Shown piece by piece: positions 12,176 to 22,917 of a stretch of 64,000 nucleotides of DNA. The stretch comes from Arenicola marina (Eukaryota > Annelida > Polychaeta > Arenicolidae). The translations under genes were made by a program, and so were the position numbers. The DNA lies in assembly GCA_964019135.1 (NCBI GenBank), contig OZ025265.1, positions 25,209,143 through 25,273,142 on the forward strand. The letters are read 5' to 3'. Position 1 is the first letter of the stretch; the number at the start of each line of letters is the position of its first letter. A model generated the notes under the pieces. The model saw only the letters and a program-made list of their open reading frames with translations, was not told where the DNA came from and ran no database searches.

Positions 12176-12741
12176 GGCGGATGGGGTGGGGGGAGTCGCA
12201 CTCGCCCTCTTATTCCCACACTGTACTGGTCGTATACTGCCCCCCCCACCCCCCTATCCCTGCACCGGTCGAGGGTTCCACCGCCCTCCCACCACCTAGC
12301 TAGCCCGCCCGCTGTCTGGATCCTGCGCCGCCTATACCGCCATCATGTCTCTCCCTCAGCCTGCGCAACACTAGCTAGGATCACCACACTATTATCTCAT
12401 TCCGCTTCACATGATTGTACAAAATATATGATATTTATTGATTAAAATGAAAATTGTACTTGCCTTGACAGCTTTGTAGTGACATTGAATGATAGGTATT
12501 ATATCCTGAGCAACATTGAAAAACCCCCGCATTATAATCTTTATTTATAATCTTTATTTATATATAAAAGTTATTATTTCTGTCCCATATGTTATAAGAC
12601 AACCCAGCTCTCAACAAGATTGGTTATTTCAAGCTGGTAAATAGCTCAAAAATCCCTATACACCTGTCAATAAGACCACAGATGTTATATACCTAGCATA
12701 TGGGAATCTCTACCATGTCAACAATAGTAGCAATCCCATTT
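12176..12741. other. Non-coding stretch
   Basis: C-rich then AT-rich sequence. No gene or recognisable element is seen apart from a short duplicated ATAATCTTTATTT word near 12533-12560. Confidence 0.35.
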
Positions 12742-12935
12742 CAGGGCTGGACCCAGGACAAGTCACCTTTTTGAAGAAGAATACTGTTTTTCAATGCAAA
12801 ATTTAGGCCATTTGAGGCATGGACCCCGCCTTTTTAAAGAAGAAGGCTCAAAGCATTGCTGGACCCTAACTATTGTCAAAAATTTGGTGGATGTCCTGGT
12901 TGCTCTCATGTTTAAAATTCCTGGATCCGCCACTG
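12742..12935. mobile_element. MITE family 1 variant
   Basis: The ends are CAGGGCTGGACCCAGG on the left and CCTGGATCCGCCACTG on the right, flanked on both sides by the 5-bp word CATTT (12737-12741 and 12936-12940). The interior differs from the copies at 728 and 10287. It is shared with a half copy near 23290-23473, both holding a GCAAAATTTAGGCCAT word. This appears to be a subfamily with its own interior. Confidence 0.65.
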
Positions 12936-12940
12936 CATTT

Positions 12941-15900
12941 AGTCTGATAGTCATCAACAGATTTACATGTATATGAATCCCTAGCTGACATCAAAATTGT
13001 TACCTTTGAATGCAGAGTTTTAATGTAAAGCAGAGCTAAGAATCCCTTAATTGAATCTCACCCAGTTTGGGAAATTCTATAGTGCTATAAGCACTAGCAG
13101 TCATCTAGCTTATATATCAATTTGCTATTAAATAGCATATGGATATCCCTAAATGATAACTACCATATTTCATGTATGTTTTCTCACACTGTATGTTTTC
13201 TGACACTGTATGTTTTCTGACATCCCTTAATTCAATGCCAGAAAAATGATGAATTTAGTGTACTGTGAAGATTCCGACACCAAACTCAAGTACTTTTTCA
13301 AGTGAAGGTATATATTCTGACACTATCAGAGTTAAAACAACATTGCCTCCAGGTTTCTTTGTTATTGCATAGCGCTGGCCACCATGATTGCACTTCACTG
13401 CTTGTGATTAATTGGTTCCAGGGACAGGGTAGAAGGGGAAGTCACTGTATTAGCTAGGGGTTATTCATGCCACGTATCAGGCGTGAAAAAGCAACATCTT
13501 AGTTGCTAAGGAATGAGTCTCTATTGTGCTAGCCAGCGGACTAGTCACCTAGCTGGCAGATAAGTTGTAAGCCTTAATCACAAAATGAATGGAAGCATTT
13601 ATTTCATTTATGTAACCAGCTGTTAAGTGTGAAAGAGCAATACCTGGATGTTAAGTGACTTAACTAGCATTAGGAATTGCAGTAATTATTAATCAATTAT
13701 CAAGGAGATTCAAACCTTGACTCTAATGCCTAATTAATCATCATTATATATATATGGGGGTGTTCAAGGGGGTCCAGACCCCTCCTTTATGGGGAAGAAG
13801 GCTAAAAAATAATTAGTTAACCACCCCCAACCCAGGTCATCACCAAATTGGAGGACCCATAGTCAATATTTTTTTTATGACCACCCCCAACCCACCTAGC
13901 AAGTTTTCAATAGGCCAACCCCCCCCTCCCCCCAAATTCCTGGATCGATCCTCCTCTGAATTATGTTTGGTTGTAAACTTATGTATGCATGGGCCATGGC
14001 TACCAGAGCTGACCTAAACTTAAATACATTAAAGTGTGTTTAGTCTGTTAGTGTGAGCCTGTGAGTGATGATGTGCCATCATGTGGCCTTTCGAAAACAG
14101 TATGGGTAAGTTAATTAACATGTGTCGACAACATAGAGTAGAGAACATACAGTCAGCTACCACAGCTGATCATGGTTTTTGTCCATCTAAAACTGTCATA
14201 GGCGTGAGCTGGTGACAGAGTAACCTGAAAGTTAAGACCGTACAGTCTTGACGCTTGTTCTTGTGACTGTACAGTACATGTGCAGACTGTCAAACTGTAA
14301 CTTAGTGTAAGTGTAACGTCTGAACATTTAGGCTAGGGAGTAGCTGTGATCCTCATCGCTGGAGATCAGACACAGCGGTGAGGGAGTATAAGATAGGGCT
14401 AGACAACTTTTATTAATCTGACTCACTTTAACCTTGAATGATTAAAACTGAATGTAAAAACCAAATTTGCCCAAGCGTGACCACTGGACAGCTGACAATT
14501 AAATCGGTATTTACCTTGCCTTGAAGTCTTCTTTCTGCCAATGATCACTGGAGCAACACCCTTGTCAAGTTAATGATGTTGTATTCTGCCTTCAGAACTA
14601 GATATCCCACGAAAACAAAGAACTGGCACTGAAATCTTCAGGCCTGCCGTCAAATTCCTGTTCTTGGCACCGGATATTTGCTCCAGTTAAACAAAGTCGG
14701 TCAAATGTCTCTGGGGCTTGTACAACCATGTGCACATGGTTGACCTTATATGGGCAATGTAACTATGACGCCAGGTCATCGCGCATGCGCAGATCTCAGT
14801 ACCATATGTAAATAAATATTGTCACGTGGGTGTGGCTGTCAGATCGACAGACCAAAGTCCAAAAACGAAGATGGCGGATGGAGTGAAACAGGTTTGAAAA
14901 AACGAATGATTAATACCACATTAGACGCCGAGCTTAGGGAGTGACATTCTGCATGAGTGAGCAAAGCAGCTGAAATAGTTCTTACGGATTCATTGGTGAG
15001 TAATATAGTCACGTAAATAATCCGATCCACCTGTCCACTCGCCGTTATGCTATCATGTGCAGGTGGCCAGCAGATCACTCAATGGCAATGCACAGGCAGG
15101 GGCTTTCGACCTAGCCTGAAAACAAGACGTTACTGTTGTTAGACAGTTGGTGATGGACGACAAGTACTCTACGATTTTTCCGGCATCTATCACTACGTTG
15201 GTATGTCTGTGTGTGTGTGTGTATGTGGGTGTGTGGGCTCGCTCTGTAGGTCGCAAAACGCAACATTTCGTTCTGTAATTTTACGCATCGATAGTAACCG
15301 ACATGGCTCGGTCCACTCTCTGCCTTCGACTCACTCAGCTAGGGCTCCATTATATTGTAAAAGCCAGCTTGCGTAGCGCCACTCTTAGCGGGGTATGTAG
15401 GTCAAAGTTCAAGGTCACCTTTTTTTTTTTAGTTTGTTCCTTAACTATTAGTAGACGGGACCAAAAATGAATTATCATATCATAACAATACGCGGCGGCT
15501 CACTTATCTGCTAATGAAGGAAAGAACAACAGCGAGGCGTTGGGCGATCGCGAGCGGTGAAGATCGACTGCCGCGGTGCGCCCCCCCCCCCCCCCCCCCC
15601 CTTTGCAAAATATTTCACTGCGATGTACTTCGTCAAGCCCGACTTTTCAGTGCATGTTTAAGTTTCCAAGTGACACGGAAATCACGAACATAATACTAAG
15701 TCGTTCACGAAGATAATATGAACTGTTGTCCCGAACGAGAGATTACTGCTAATTACTGAGGTAGATCTACGTGGTGTACACACATCTTAAACAGGCGCGG
15801 ATCCAGGTCGATAAGTGATCAGATTTTTTTTCATCGCAGGGGTTCCCAATTCACATAGTTCTAGATGCGACTTCTCAGTTCTCAAGTTATGCAAGTTATG

Positions 15901-16250
15901 CCAGTTAATCTTCACATGAAGCGGCCTTCAATCCATCGTCTCACCCAGTCCGACGGGTGCCGATCACACCATGATAAGAAGTCATATATATATATGTATA
16001 TATATATCAATGATATATTTCCCTGATGGGAAAATGCACCTAGACACAAGGGCGCATTATGACAGTTTCTGCTCCTCCCACGAGAGCAGAGCGGCGGGGA
16101 GCCATGGGCTTGCTGTAACCATAGACATAAATAATATGACAGAGGGTTGGTTTGTATGCGGGACTTGACTTGGGGAGGAAATCCAGAGGCTATAAGCCGG
16201 AGAAACAAGCAAAATGGGACAGACGCAGAGAAAAAAGAGGCGCAGATAGG
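12941..16250. other. Non-coding stretch upstream of the gene cluster
   Basis: No gene can be supported. Contents include a degenerate MITE-like segment at about 13755-13960 with a TCCTGGATCGATCC end, a TA repeat (13743-13753), a GT-rich tract (about 15203-15235), a T run (15420), a 23-base C tract (about 15581-15602) and a short TA repeat near 15985-16008. A short ATG frame at 14871 (ATGGCGGATGGAGTGAAACAG) ends at a weak possible splice donor. It could be a first exon, but I cannot support that. Confidence 0.35.
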
Positions 16251-16444
16251 AAAACGGACGGTACAAGCAGGTTGTTGTCTGAAGAGTGAAGTCGTAGCGA
16301 GCTAGTTCTATCTATTCAGATGTGAGACATTATGCAATAACGTTTTCAAAACATTGAAGACGAATTGCCATTGACGCCCGAAGTCACAGATACATACAGA
16401 CCCCAAGAAACATACCGGGATTTACGACTAATAATTTCGATAAG

Positions 16445-16560
16445 GTAAGGGGTTCGCTTCGTGCAAATCTTTATCCCGCCGCCTATTTAATCTTAATCCC
16501 GCATTAGCACTAAGACACCGCTAGCGTGGAGAAAATGCTCATTGCCTTCCTTCGTTCCAG
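16445..16560 (+). other. Predicted 5' UTR intron of the first questin oxidase-like gene
   Basis: AAG|GTAAGG at 16442-16450 is a good splice donor. CCTTCCTTCGTTCCAG ending at 16560 is a pyrimidine-rich acceptor. The 116-bp intron would join a non-coding leader to an exon that begins 12 bases before the ATG at 16573. The same layout is seen in the second gene, where the exon starts 22 bases before the ATG, and this supports the prediction. Confidence 0.55.
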
Positions 16561-16572
16561 ACCTTGGACACC

Positions 16573-17766
16573 ATGTCGTTGGCCCTTCAGCGCCTGCTTG
16601 CCGAGAACACGACCCAGAGATTCCACATTGAATATGAGGGTTTTTTGTTCAATCACATGTCGCATGGATTATTGGTGCTCGAGTGGCTCGGGGCGTCGGC
16701 GGACCAGCTTGAAGGGTTCGCGCGATGGTATGGCACGAAGCTGCAGAAGCCTGAAGACTCCACGGAATACAGCACGGAGGCCGGGAATGTCCCATCGATA
16801 GCCGATCTCCTTGGAGCGGCCAAGTCCTATTACCGATTGGTGGCGTACTTCCAGGACCTACTGAAGAGTCAGTATGGCGGGAATGTGGAGACATTCGTGG
16901 CTTCGGAGTTCCCCAAGTTGTCTGACGGGATCATGGGTTCAGCTCTGCACGGACTAATTCACCTGGGGTTTGGTCTGGCCTCCAAGTGTGACTGGTTCGT
17001 GTGCGAGGCTCTGGCCTACCTCCACCACTCCTTCCTACCCTTGGGGTTCTCCCCAGAAGCCCCTTCCCTGAAGGACTTGGGCCGAGGCGAGATGGATATA
17101 TTGGACGTCTTTGATCTGATAGCGGCGGACAAGGACCTTCAGGATTTCATGCATGCAGAGGAGAAGAAGTTGACAGAGGTTAAGTTTTCCGGGTTCGAGC
17201 GCTATATTTTCGTGCTGATTTCGCACAAAAGCGACGAACTTGCTAAATATGTGAACCTGATAAAATTTCCTGATTTTTTTAACCCAGGGTGTGTTGATAA
17301 GACACAGGTAAATCGCTTATCAAAGTGGTTAATAAACAGCGCGCTGGTTGTCTTTTGCTTGGCTTCACGACGGAATGACTTCTTTCTCCTCCACGGCGTT
17401 ACGTCTTCATGGTCGCTTAGCAACGTTTTGCCGCTGCTAAGCGACACAGACGTCATACAAACGACGCGCTGTTTCCTTTGTTGTATCCTAGCAACATATC
17501 TGGCCGAGAAAGCCCCACACCTGGATCGATCAAAGTTGAAGTCAATCGAAACCGAAACCAAAACTCCCACTTGGGATGAGCTGGTGGGAAGAGCGTTGGC
17601 GTTTCGGGGGGCCACTTTTGCGGACGGCAGGGTAGAAGACGAACATGTTTATAAACTCGTTCTAATTTGTCGCGAAATGAGCCAAGCGAATTCAGACCCT
17701 CAGATGGAGGGTATCTACAAGATGGCGGCCGAGTCTATCACTAGTTTCCCTCTGGAATTTGAATAA
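16573..17766 (+). CDS. Questin oxidase-like family protein, copy 1
   Basis: The 397-residue protein resembles the questin oxidase-like (former DUF4243) family. Fungal members perform a Baeyer-Villiger-type ring opening of the anthraquinone questin; the substrate in animals is unknown and is not inferred here. Visible family blocks are ALHGLIHLGFG (about 121-131), CEALAYLHHSF (about 142-152), RRNDFFLLHGVTSSWSL (about 260-276) and a C-terminal DGRVEDEHVYKLVLICREM block (about 352-370). There is no signal peptide or membrane segment, so it is probably cytosolic. The start is the ATG at 16573 (ACCATGT context), just inside a predicted exon; an in-frame TTG lies at 16564. Every conserved block is uninterrupted in one exon. 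The stop codon overlaps an AATAAA signal. The paralogue at 20395-21597 is about 60 percent identical by eye. Family assignment is fairly sure; the reaction is not. Confidence 0.8.
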   Translation: MSLALQRLLAENTTQRFHIEYEGFLFNHMSHGLLVLEWLGASADQLEGFARWYGTKLQKPEDSTEYSTEAGNVPSIADLLGAAKSYYRLVAYFQDLLKSQYGGNVETFVASEFPKLSDGIMGSALHGLIHLGFGLASKCDWFVCEALAYLHHSFLPLGFSPEAPSLKDLGRGEMDILDVFDLIAADKDLQDFMHAEEKKLTEVKFSGFERYIFVLISHKSDELAKYVNLIKFPDFFNPGCVDKTQVNRLSKWLINSALVVFCLASRRNDFFLLHGVTSSWSLSNVLPLLSDTDVIQTTRCFLCCILATYLAEKAPHLDRSKLKSIETETKTPTWDELVGRALAFRGATFADGRVEDEHVYKLVLICREMSQANSDPQMEGIYKMAAESITSFPLEFE

Positions 17767-17767
17767 A
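17762..17767 (+). promoter_or_regulatory. AATAAA poly(A) signal overlapping a stop codon
   Basis: The hexamer AATAAA contains the TAA stop of copy 1 (17764-17766). If used, the 3' UTR would be only about 20 bases. Another AATAAA lies at 18377-18382, which would place the 35-bp repeat array in the 3' UTR. Confidence 0.4.
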
Positions 17768-17849
17768 CATTCGTATGAACTAAAAATACGTGGGAATGGC
17801 TCTTCCCGCCGTGTAGAATAGTACTAAAATTTGCCGTTTACTAATGCCT

Positions 17850-18196
17850 TCTTGCATACGGATATCTTGTTTTATAACGCCAACCATTGCATGCGGATAC
17901 CTTGTTTTATATTGCCAACCATTGCAAGCCGATACGTTGTTTTATATTGCCAACCATTGCAAGCCGATACTTTGTTTTATATTGCCAACCATTGCAAGCC
18001 GATACTTGTTTTATATTGCCAACCATTGCAAGCCGATACCTTGTTTTATAATGCCAACCATTGCATGCCTATACCTTGTTTTATAATGCCAACCATTGCA
18101 TGCCGATACCTTGTTTTATTATGCCAACCATTGCATGAGGATGCCTTGTTTTATAATGCCAACCATTGCAAGCCGATACCTTGTTTTATAATGTTT
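17850..18196 (+). repeat. 35-bp tandem repeat, about 10 copies
   Basis: The unit contains GCCAACCATTGCA and GATACCTTGTTTTAT. The word TTGTTTTA recurs every 34-35 bp from about 17868 to 18182. Units differ at a few positions (GCAAGCC versus GCATGCC or GCATGCG). The array starts about 85 bp after the stop of copy 1 and may be transcribed with it. Confidence 0.85.
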
Positions 18197-18881
18197 TTTG
18201 ATGCGATGTAAGACGTAAAGTATGTACTGTTTTTTTGTGAATTTTGTGAGAAACACGTGGAGTACTTGGTAGAAGAAGAGACCCAATGTTTACTGATATG
18301 CCCACTGTATCAATTTATGCGCCAGCGCAAATTCGAGCCAAGATAAAAAAAATTCAACCATGACAATTATTCGAACAATAAAGACATTAGCAGCGTTTAT
18401 ATATTTAGCCTCCACAACTTTCTCGCAGCTGTAAATTTAAATCTTAAACTATGACTATTAATGTGTTATTTTCGGTACAATTTACATACATCATGTATGA
18501 ACTGTTCTTGTCCCATGGACGTTGCGCCTAAACGTTGCGAATAAACCGATTGCTTCGATTGATTTTTGTGTTTTTATCTTTGTTGGTCGCAAAGTGAATC
18601 CGAATTGTGAACAGAACAGATCGAATTGAATTAGGTAGTAGTTATTCGATGGTATCCTGCCTTCAACACCGTGGTAAATCCCCACATCACCGAGTCTGTC
18701 ATCAGCAGTATTTAAACAGTTAACATATTAAACTATTGTATATTATAGCTTACTGCAAGGAAACACACATATTCAATTTTATTCGTTTTACACATTAGGC
18801 CGAAGGAAATGCGAATGTGCTTCTCGGGGTCGGCGGGACTTTAGGCATAACTTGTTATAAACACTGGAGGAGTCATCCGTA
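18197..18881. other. Non-coding stretch
   Basis: No gene is recognised. AATAAA hexamers lie at 18377 and near 18540. Nothing else is assignable. Confidence 0.35.
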
Positions 18882-19088
18882 GGCGGGGGCCTCCCTGGTG
18901 TAGTGGTTAGCGCACTAGACCGCAGATCAATAGGTCCTGGGTTCGAATCCGGGCCCGGACACCTAATCTGGGGCATGTTTCATTCCTTCATCCTTCATCG
19001 TCCCGGGAGGTTCCTTGGCCCAATTTAGCCTGTATGTGCACAAAAGTGGCCTAAAACACCAAAATTTCATTTCATTTCATTTCATCCG
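18882..19088 (+). mobile_element. SINE family B, complete-looking copy
   Basis: The tRNA-like head has an A-box-like TGGTGTAGTGGTTAGCGC and a perfect B-box GGTTCGAATCC about 50 bases later. The 3' body ends GTGGCCTAAAACACC and runs into a (TTTCA)n tail. The A- and B-box spacing is that of a tRNA, but the extra body and tail mark it as a SINE. A degenerate 3' end of the same family sits directly before the microsatellite at 30655. Confidence 0.75.
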
Positions 19089-19139
19089 TAGGCCGGGTGA
19101 TTAAAATTGGCACGTTCGGCTTCGTCGAAGCTCTGCAAG

Positions 19140-19300
19140 GCCAGACATCGTGCCGGATGAATCGCGCCCTGGTGTGCGAATATCCATCTTCTAGCAGGGT
19201 ACGGATGCCATGTCTTTTTTCGAAACGTCACCCCGTGGCCTATAGTAGACAGCTCCATTTCTCGGTGCGTCGTTTGATCCCCACCTGTGCAAATATATAT
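19140..19300 (+). mobile_element. Degenerate SINE core fragment
   Basis: The words GCCATGTCTTTTTTCGAAAC and ACAGCTCCATTTCT resemble the core shared by the SINEs at 2203 and 28197. The head is not recognisable. This is a weak call. Confidence 0.3.
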
Positions 19301-19319
19301 ATGTTCTTGCAGGTTACAG

Positions 19320-19545
19320 ATCACGAGCGCTGACATCCGCCAATCACAACCAGCAGGGTGTCCGTCAGCACACGCCGCTGACATCCGCCAATCACAACCA
19401 GCAGGGTGTCCGTCAGCACACGCCGCTGACATCCGCCAATCACAATCCGCAGGGTGTCCGTCAGCACACGCCGTGTACTGACAGACACAGCGCGGATTGC
19501 GATTGTGATCAACCGAGGTGAGCGCTCGTGTTACAGATCACCTGT
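19320..19545. repeat. 48-bp tandem repeat (3 copies) with an inverted fourth copy
   Basis: Three direct copies start at 19329, 19377 and 19425 (GCTGACATCCGCCAATCACA at each start) and end at 19472. The next 73 bases, read in reverse complement, resemble the same unit (GAGCGCT, then TGATCACAATC, then CTGTCAGTACACGGCG), giving an inverted arrangement. It lies about 500 bp before the predicted leader exon of copy 2. Confidence 0.7.
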
Positions 19546-20012
19546 TGTTGCTCGCAAAGAGTACAGTTACTCTCGGAAACATAGATCCGCTCTATCGTGA
19601 ATTTTAACAATGTCGCGATAGGACCAACAGAGATTAAAGACGTCCTGTCATAAACAATCGTCGAAACGCGTAGGGTATTACCCGCGTGAAGACATTACTC
19701 TATTCCGTAATCTGTTCCGGCAGTATTTTTTTAAACGATCTTTTGGAATTCATGGTTCTACTGAAAATTGCTTACTATGAAACCATCACAGTGCATCTTC
19801 CGCTTCTATTACGAAAAAATTAAGTGGGATTTCAGGGGATGTATTATAGTATTTGGGCTCACAAAGGGCTATTACAGATGAAATCTTCGTCTTTTTCAGT
19901 ATTATCAGCTTATGGTACTCCAAAGTTTCGCAATCGCTGCCCGGAATTCTATTCAAATCTCTCGATCATCAGTGACGTTGGAGACGCTCTGCAGACTTGT
20001 CAACTCGACCAG

Positions 20013-20372
20013 GTGAGTATACCGTTCGTTAACATGGCAATTTTGAGCAATGGCATAAAGGAACATATATTTTGGTATAATGTCACACTCCAATATTAAA
20101 ATGATTGTAATAAAAGAGGTCAATTTCCATTATGTTTCATTTATGCGGAACGTCGTGAACACTCAGCTTTGCATTTACAAAATAATTGTTCCCATCACAC
20201 AGGAGCTTAGCTTGACCAAAAGGGTTTGACAGCGGGTACTTGACTCAACACGTCACCTAGTGTTATATATAAAGTATGGAAAGCTGATGGCCTTACCATA
20301 TATAAACGAAGATTGCACAAAGCAGGGGTTTGACATAAACTGCACAGCTAATTTTGTAATTTTATTTTCCAG
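20013..20372 (+). other. Predicted 5' UTR intron of the second questin oxidase-like gene
   Basis: CCAG|GTGAGTAT at 20009-20020 is a near-consensus donor and TTTTATTTTCCAG ending at 20372 is an acceptor. The 360-bp intron places a 22-base untranslated piece before the ATG at 20395. The leader exon start is unknown. Confidence 0.6.
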
Positions 20373-20394
20373 ACCGATCACTGTCTCGGCTAAC

Positions 20395-21597
20395 ATGGCA
20401 GCTCCCGTCGTAAGTGAAACTGACTTCCGTAAAATACTCAAAGATAATTCTACTGAACACTTTTATATCGAATACCGCGGGTTTTTAAGTAACCACGTCT
20501 TACATGGGTTGCTGGCTCTGCGACAACTCGGAGCAACTGCGGAACAACTGCGGGAATTTGCCACGTGGTATGGGCAAAAATACGAGAAAGCGGAGGTTTA
20601 CAAGAGGGAGGATGCCAGCGGACCGGTGTCTGAGCTGCTGGGGAAACGGAGGTCGTATTATGTCATTTTATCTCATTACGAGAGACTGCTGAAGGACAGC
20701 TATGGCGCGGACGTGGCGAGGATGGTCGCGGGCGAGTTCCCCAAGCTGTCTGATGGGATGATATGCTCGGCTCTACACGGCCTGATCCACCTGGGGTATG
20801 GTCTGGCCTCCAAGTGTGACTGGTTCGTGTGCGAGGCTCTGGCCTACCTCCATCACTCTTACTTGCCGCTGGTGATCTCCGCCGATGCCCCCAAACTGGA
20901 GACGCTGGGTAGAGGTGACATGGATATCTTAGACGTCCTGGATCTCGTCCGAGACGACAAAGAGCTGCGGGAGTTTATGTACAGAGAGGAGAAGACCTTA
21001 GTCTGGGAGACCTCCCCAGCGAGGGGCTTCCAGCGATACGCCAAGGTCCTGCTGGCATCCAGATCAGATGATATCGCGCGATACGTGAGCAAAGTGAAAT
21101 TCCCGGCTTTTTACGATCCGGATAGCTTGAATAGCGCTCAGCTGGAAGAGTTAACGAAATGGATTGTTGACTGCTCAATCGTCGTTTTCGCCATCGCTTC
21201 GCGACGCAATGATTTCTTTCTGTTGCACGGGGTAACCGCGGCCTGGTCTCTAAGGAACATCCTGCCGTTGCTTAACAGCGGTGACGTCATCAAGGTGACC
21301 CGCGCCTTCCTGTGTTGTTTCGTCACGGCGTATCTGGGTCAAGATGCCCCGAGGCTAGACCGCAGCAAGCTGCACTCGGCGGAAGCGGGGGACGTGACGT
21401 GGAAGGAAATTGAGGAGAATGCCTTGGCGTTCAGGGGGACTGTCTTTACGGACGGCAGAGTGGAGGACGAACACGTCTACAAACTGGTGCAAGTCTGCCG
21501 CGAGATGGACTCCGGTAATGCTGACCCCGTCATGGAGCGCATTTACAAGATGGCGGCCAACTCCATCACCAAGTTTCCTTACAAGTTCGGAGATTAA
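20395..21597 (+). CDS. Questin oxidase-like family protein, copy 2
   Basis: This 400-residue paralogue of the gene at 16573 shows the same blocks: ALHGLIHLGYG (about 123-133), CEALAYLHHSY (about 144-154), RRNDFFLLHGVTAAWSL (about 266-282) and DGRVEDEHVYKLVQVCREM near the C terminus (about 356-374). The family's fungal members oxidatively open anthraquinone rings; the animal substrate is unknown. It has no signal peptide or membrane segment. The start is the ATG at 20395, 22 bases into the exon. The frame is open back to 20260, but that part crosses the predicted acceptor, so it is not taken as coding. Codon third positions are GC-rich compared with the surroundings, as expected for a maintained gene. 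AATAAA lies at 21907. It shares a 71-bp nearly identical tract with copy 1. Confidence 0.82.
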   Translation: MAAPVVSETDFRKILKDNSTEHFYIEYRGFLSNHVLHGLLALRQLGATAEQLREFATWYGQKYEKAEVYKREDASGPVSELLGKRRSYYVILSHYERLLKDSYGADVARMVAGEFPKLSDGMICSALHGLIHLGYGLASKCDWFVCEALAYLHHSYLPLVISADAPKLETLGRGDMDILDVLDLVRDDKELREFMYREEKTLVWETSPARGFQRYAKVLLASRSDDIARYVSKVKFPAFYDPDSLNSAQLEELTKWIVDCSIVVFAIASRRNDFFLLHGVTAAWSLRNILPLLNSGDVIKVTRAFLCCFVTAYLGQDAPRLDRSKLHSAEAGDVTWKEIEENALAFRGTVFTDGRVEDEHVYKLVQVCREMDSGNADPVMERIYKMAANSITKFPYKFGD

Positions 21598-22886
21598 TTG
21601 GGTTTACCCTGGATTATGCATTTATCTATGCCGTAATCTTTGCTTTAAGAATTGATGTAGGTTGCGGTGAAAGGAAATGAACCGTCCTGGTAAAACAGTA
21701 TACGTGTCTCACGTGTACCAACAACATGTAATCGCTGTCGTTGTAGGTTGTGGAGTAGATTTTAGTTGCTGAAGTTACATGGAAAATTGATAGATCTATC
21801 TCGGCAATTTTATTTATAAATGTACTGACTGAAAAACCAGAATGTGCAGTTTATTTGACTTATCCATTTACAGAATTGTCTCGATTAAATGACATATATA
21901 ACATGTAATAAAATGTAATGTAGGAAGGATTGATTTAAAGCAGTTGATAGTTCATGTGATAAACACGTCACACCGATTAATGAAGCCATGTAGTTTTGTA
22001 GTTACGGTGACGGTGGGTTTTACTTTTCCGACGTTATTTTCGTTGTATGAGGGCCGCTATGCTTGTCCTTACCATGTGAACAAGACGCATTCACTCGATA
22101 TCTGGGGGTTCATGGATAAAAAATGGGTACTTCTGTATGTCCATCACCGTGAATGTCTGCACAAATGTACATGTCATTGAGGCATTGACGTAGTTGAATA
22201 AAAATTCACACAAAAAATGTCCGTTTCGACGATTCCCAAGCTTGTAACTTAATTTACCAAAAACATCCAAATTCAGTATAAAAAAAACGGTCGACTACTT
22301 TGACATTGACGAAAATGCCATTCGTATAACAAACTTGAAAAAAGTTGAACAAGACCGGCGGGTCTTAGGGTAGTAAGTACACTCGACCGACTGTGGTATC
22401 ACCAGACCGGGATAAGGGCATGCAGAGCGAAGATCACTAAAGCACCCCCACCCCACCCCCCTCACACATACACCCCACAAAAACCTGAAGCCGTTCCCTG
22501 CATTATGGAGTCAAACAGTTGTGAATTGACAAACGACATTATCTCTTAACTTCCTTCGTCACTTTTTTTTCTTTTCCACAACCACCGTTCGGTTTTGGCG
22601 CCTTTTGAAACTTGCCCCCTTTCACAAAGCCTTCTACATGTCTTCCCACTGTGTGAGAGGATAATCGAGATATGGCAAATGATGCAAATAGGATGTCCGC
22701 ACGGTGGGCAGTTTCAATGATTGGATACTGCCCAAATACTCGACTCGATCGGGCGGTCGAGTGTCGCACACTGAAAATGGGTGAACGATTTATTTTCAAT
22801 ATTTTGGCGTAAGGCGCATTTTGCTAGTTGACTTATCCAAGTAGTTGTTGCCAAACATACTGTCAACGTACCATTCTGAGGGTAAG

Positions 22887-22917
22887 ACGTCACCGTGACG
22901 TCATACTGATGACGTCA
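22887..22917. promoter_or_regulatory. Cluster of CRE-like octamers
   Basis: Two perfect palindromic TGACGTCA sites (22896-22903 and 22910-22917) and a related GACGTCAC (22887-22894) lie within 31 bases. TGACGTCA is the known binding site of CREB/ATF bZIP factors. A role is inferred only; the nearest downstream coding sequence is the pseudogene. Confidence 0.35.

Noticed and set aside
14871-14891. Short ATG frame MADGVKQ as a first coding exon
   Set aside because: Only seven codons and a weak donor; no downstream exon was found.
16526-16894. Other-frame proteins over the start of copy 1
   Set aside because: They overlap a clearly conserved CDS and are shadows of it.
18891-18962. A possible tRNA gene
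   Set aside because: A-box and B-box are present, but homology extends into a SINE body with a TTTCA tail, and the acceptor stem does not pair convincingly.
20260-20394. 45-residue N-terminal extension of copy 2
   Set aside because: It crosses a strong predicted splice acceptor at 20372 and has no counterpart in copy 1.
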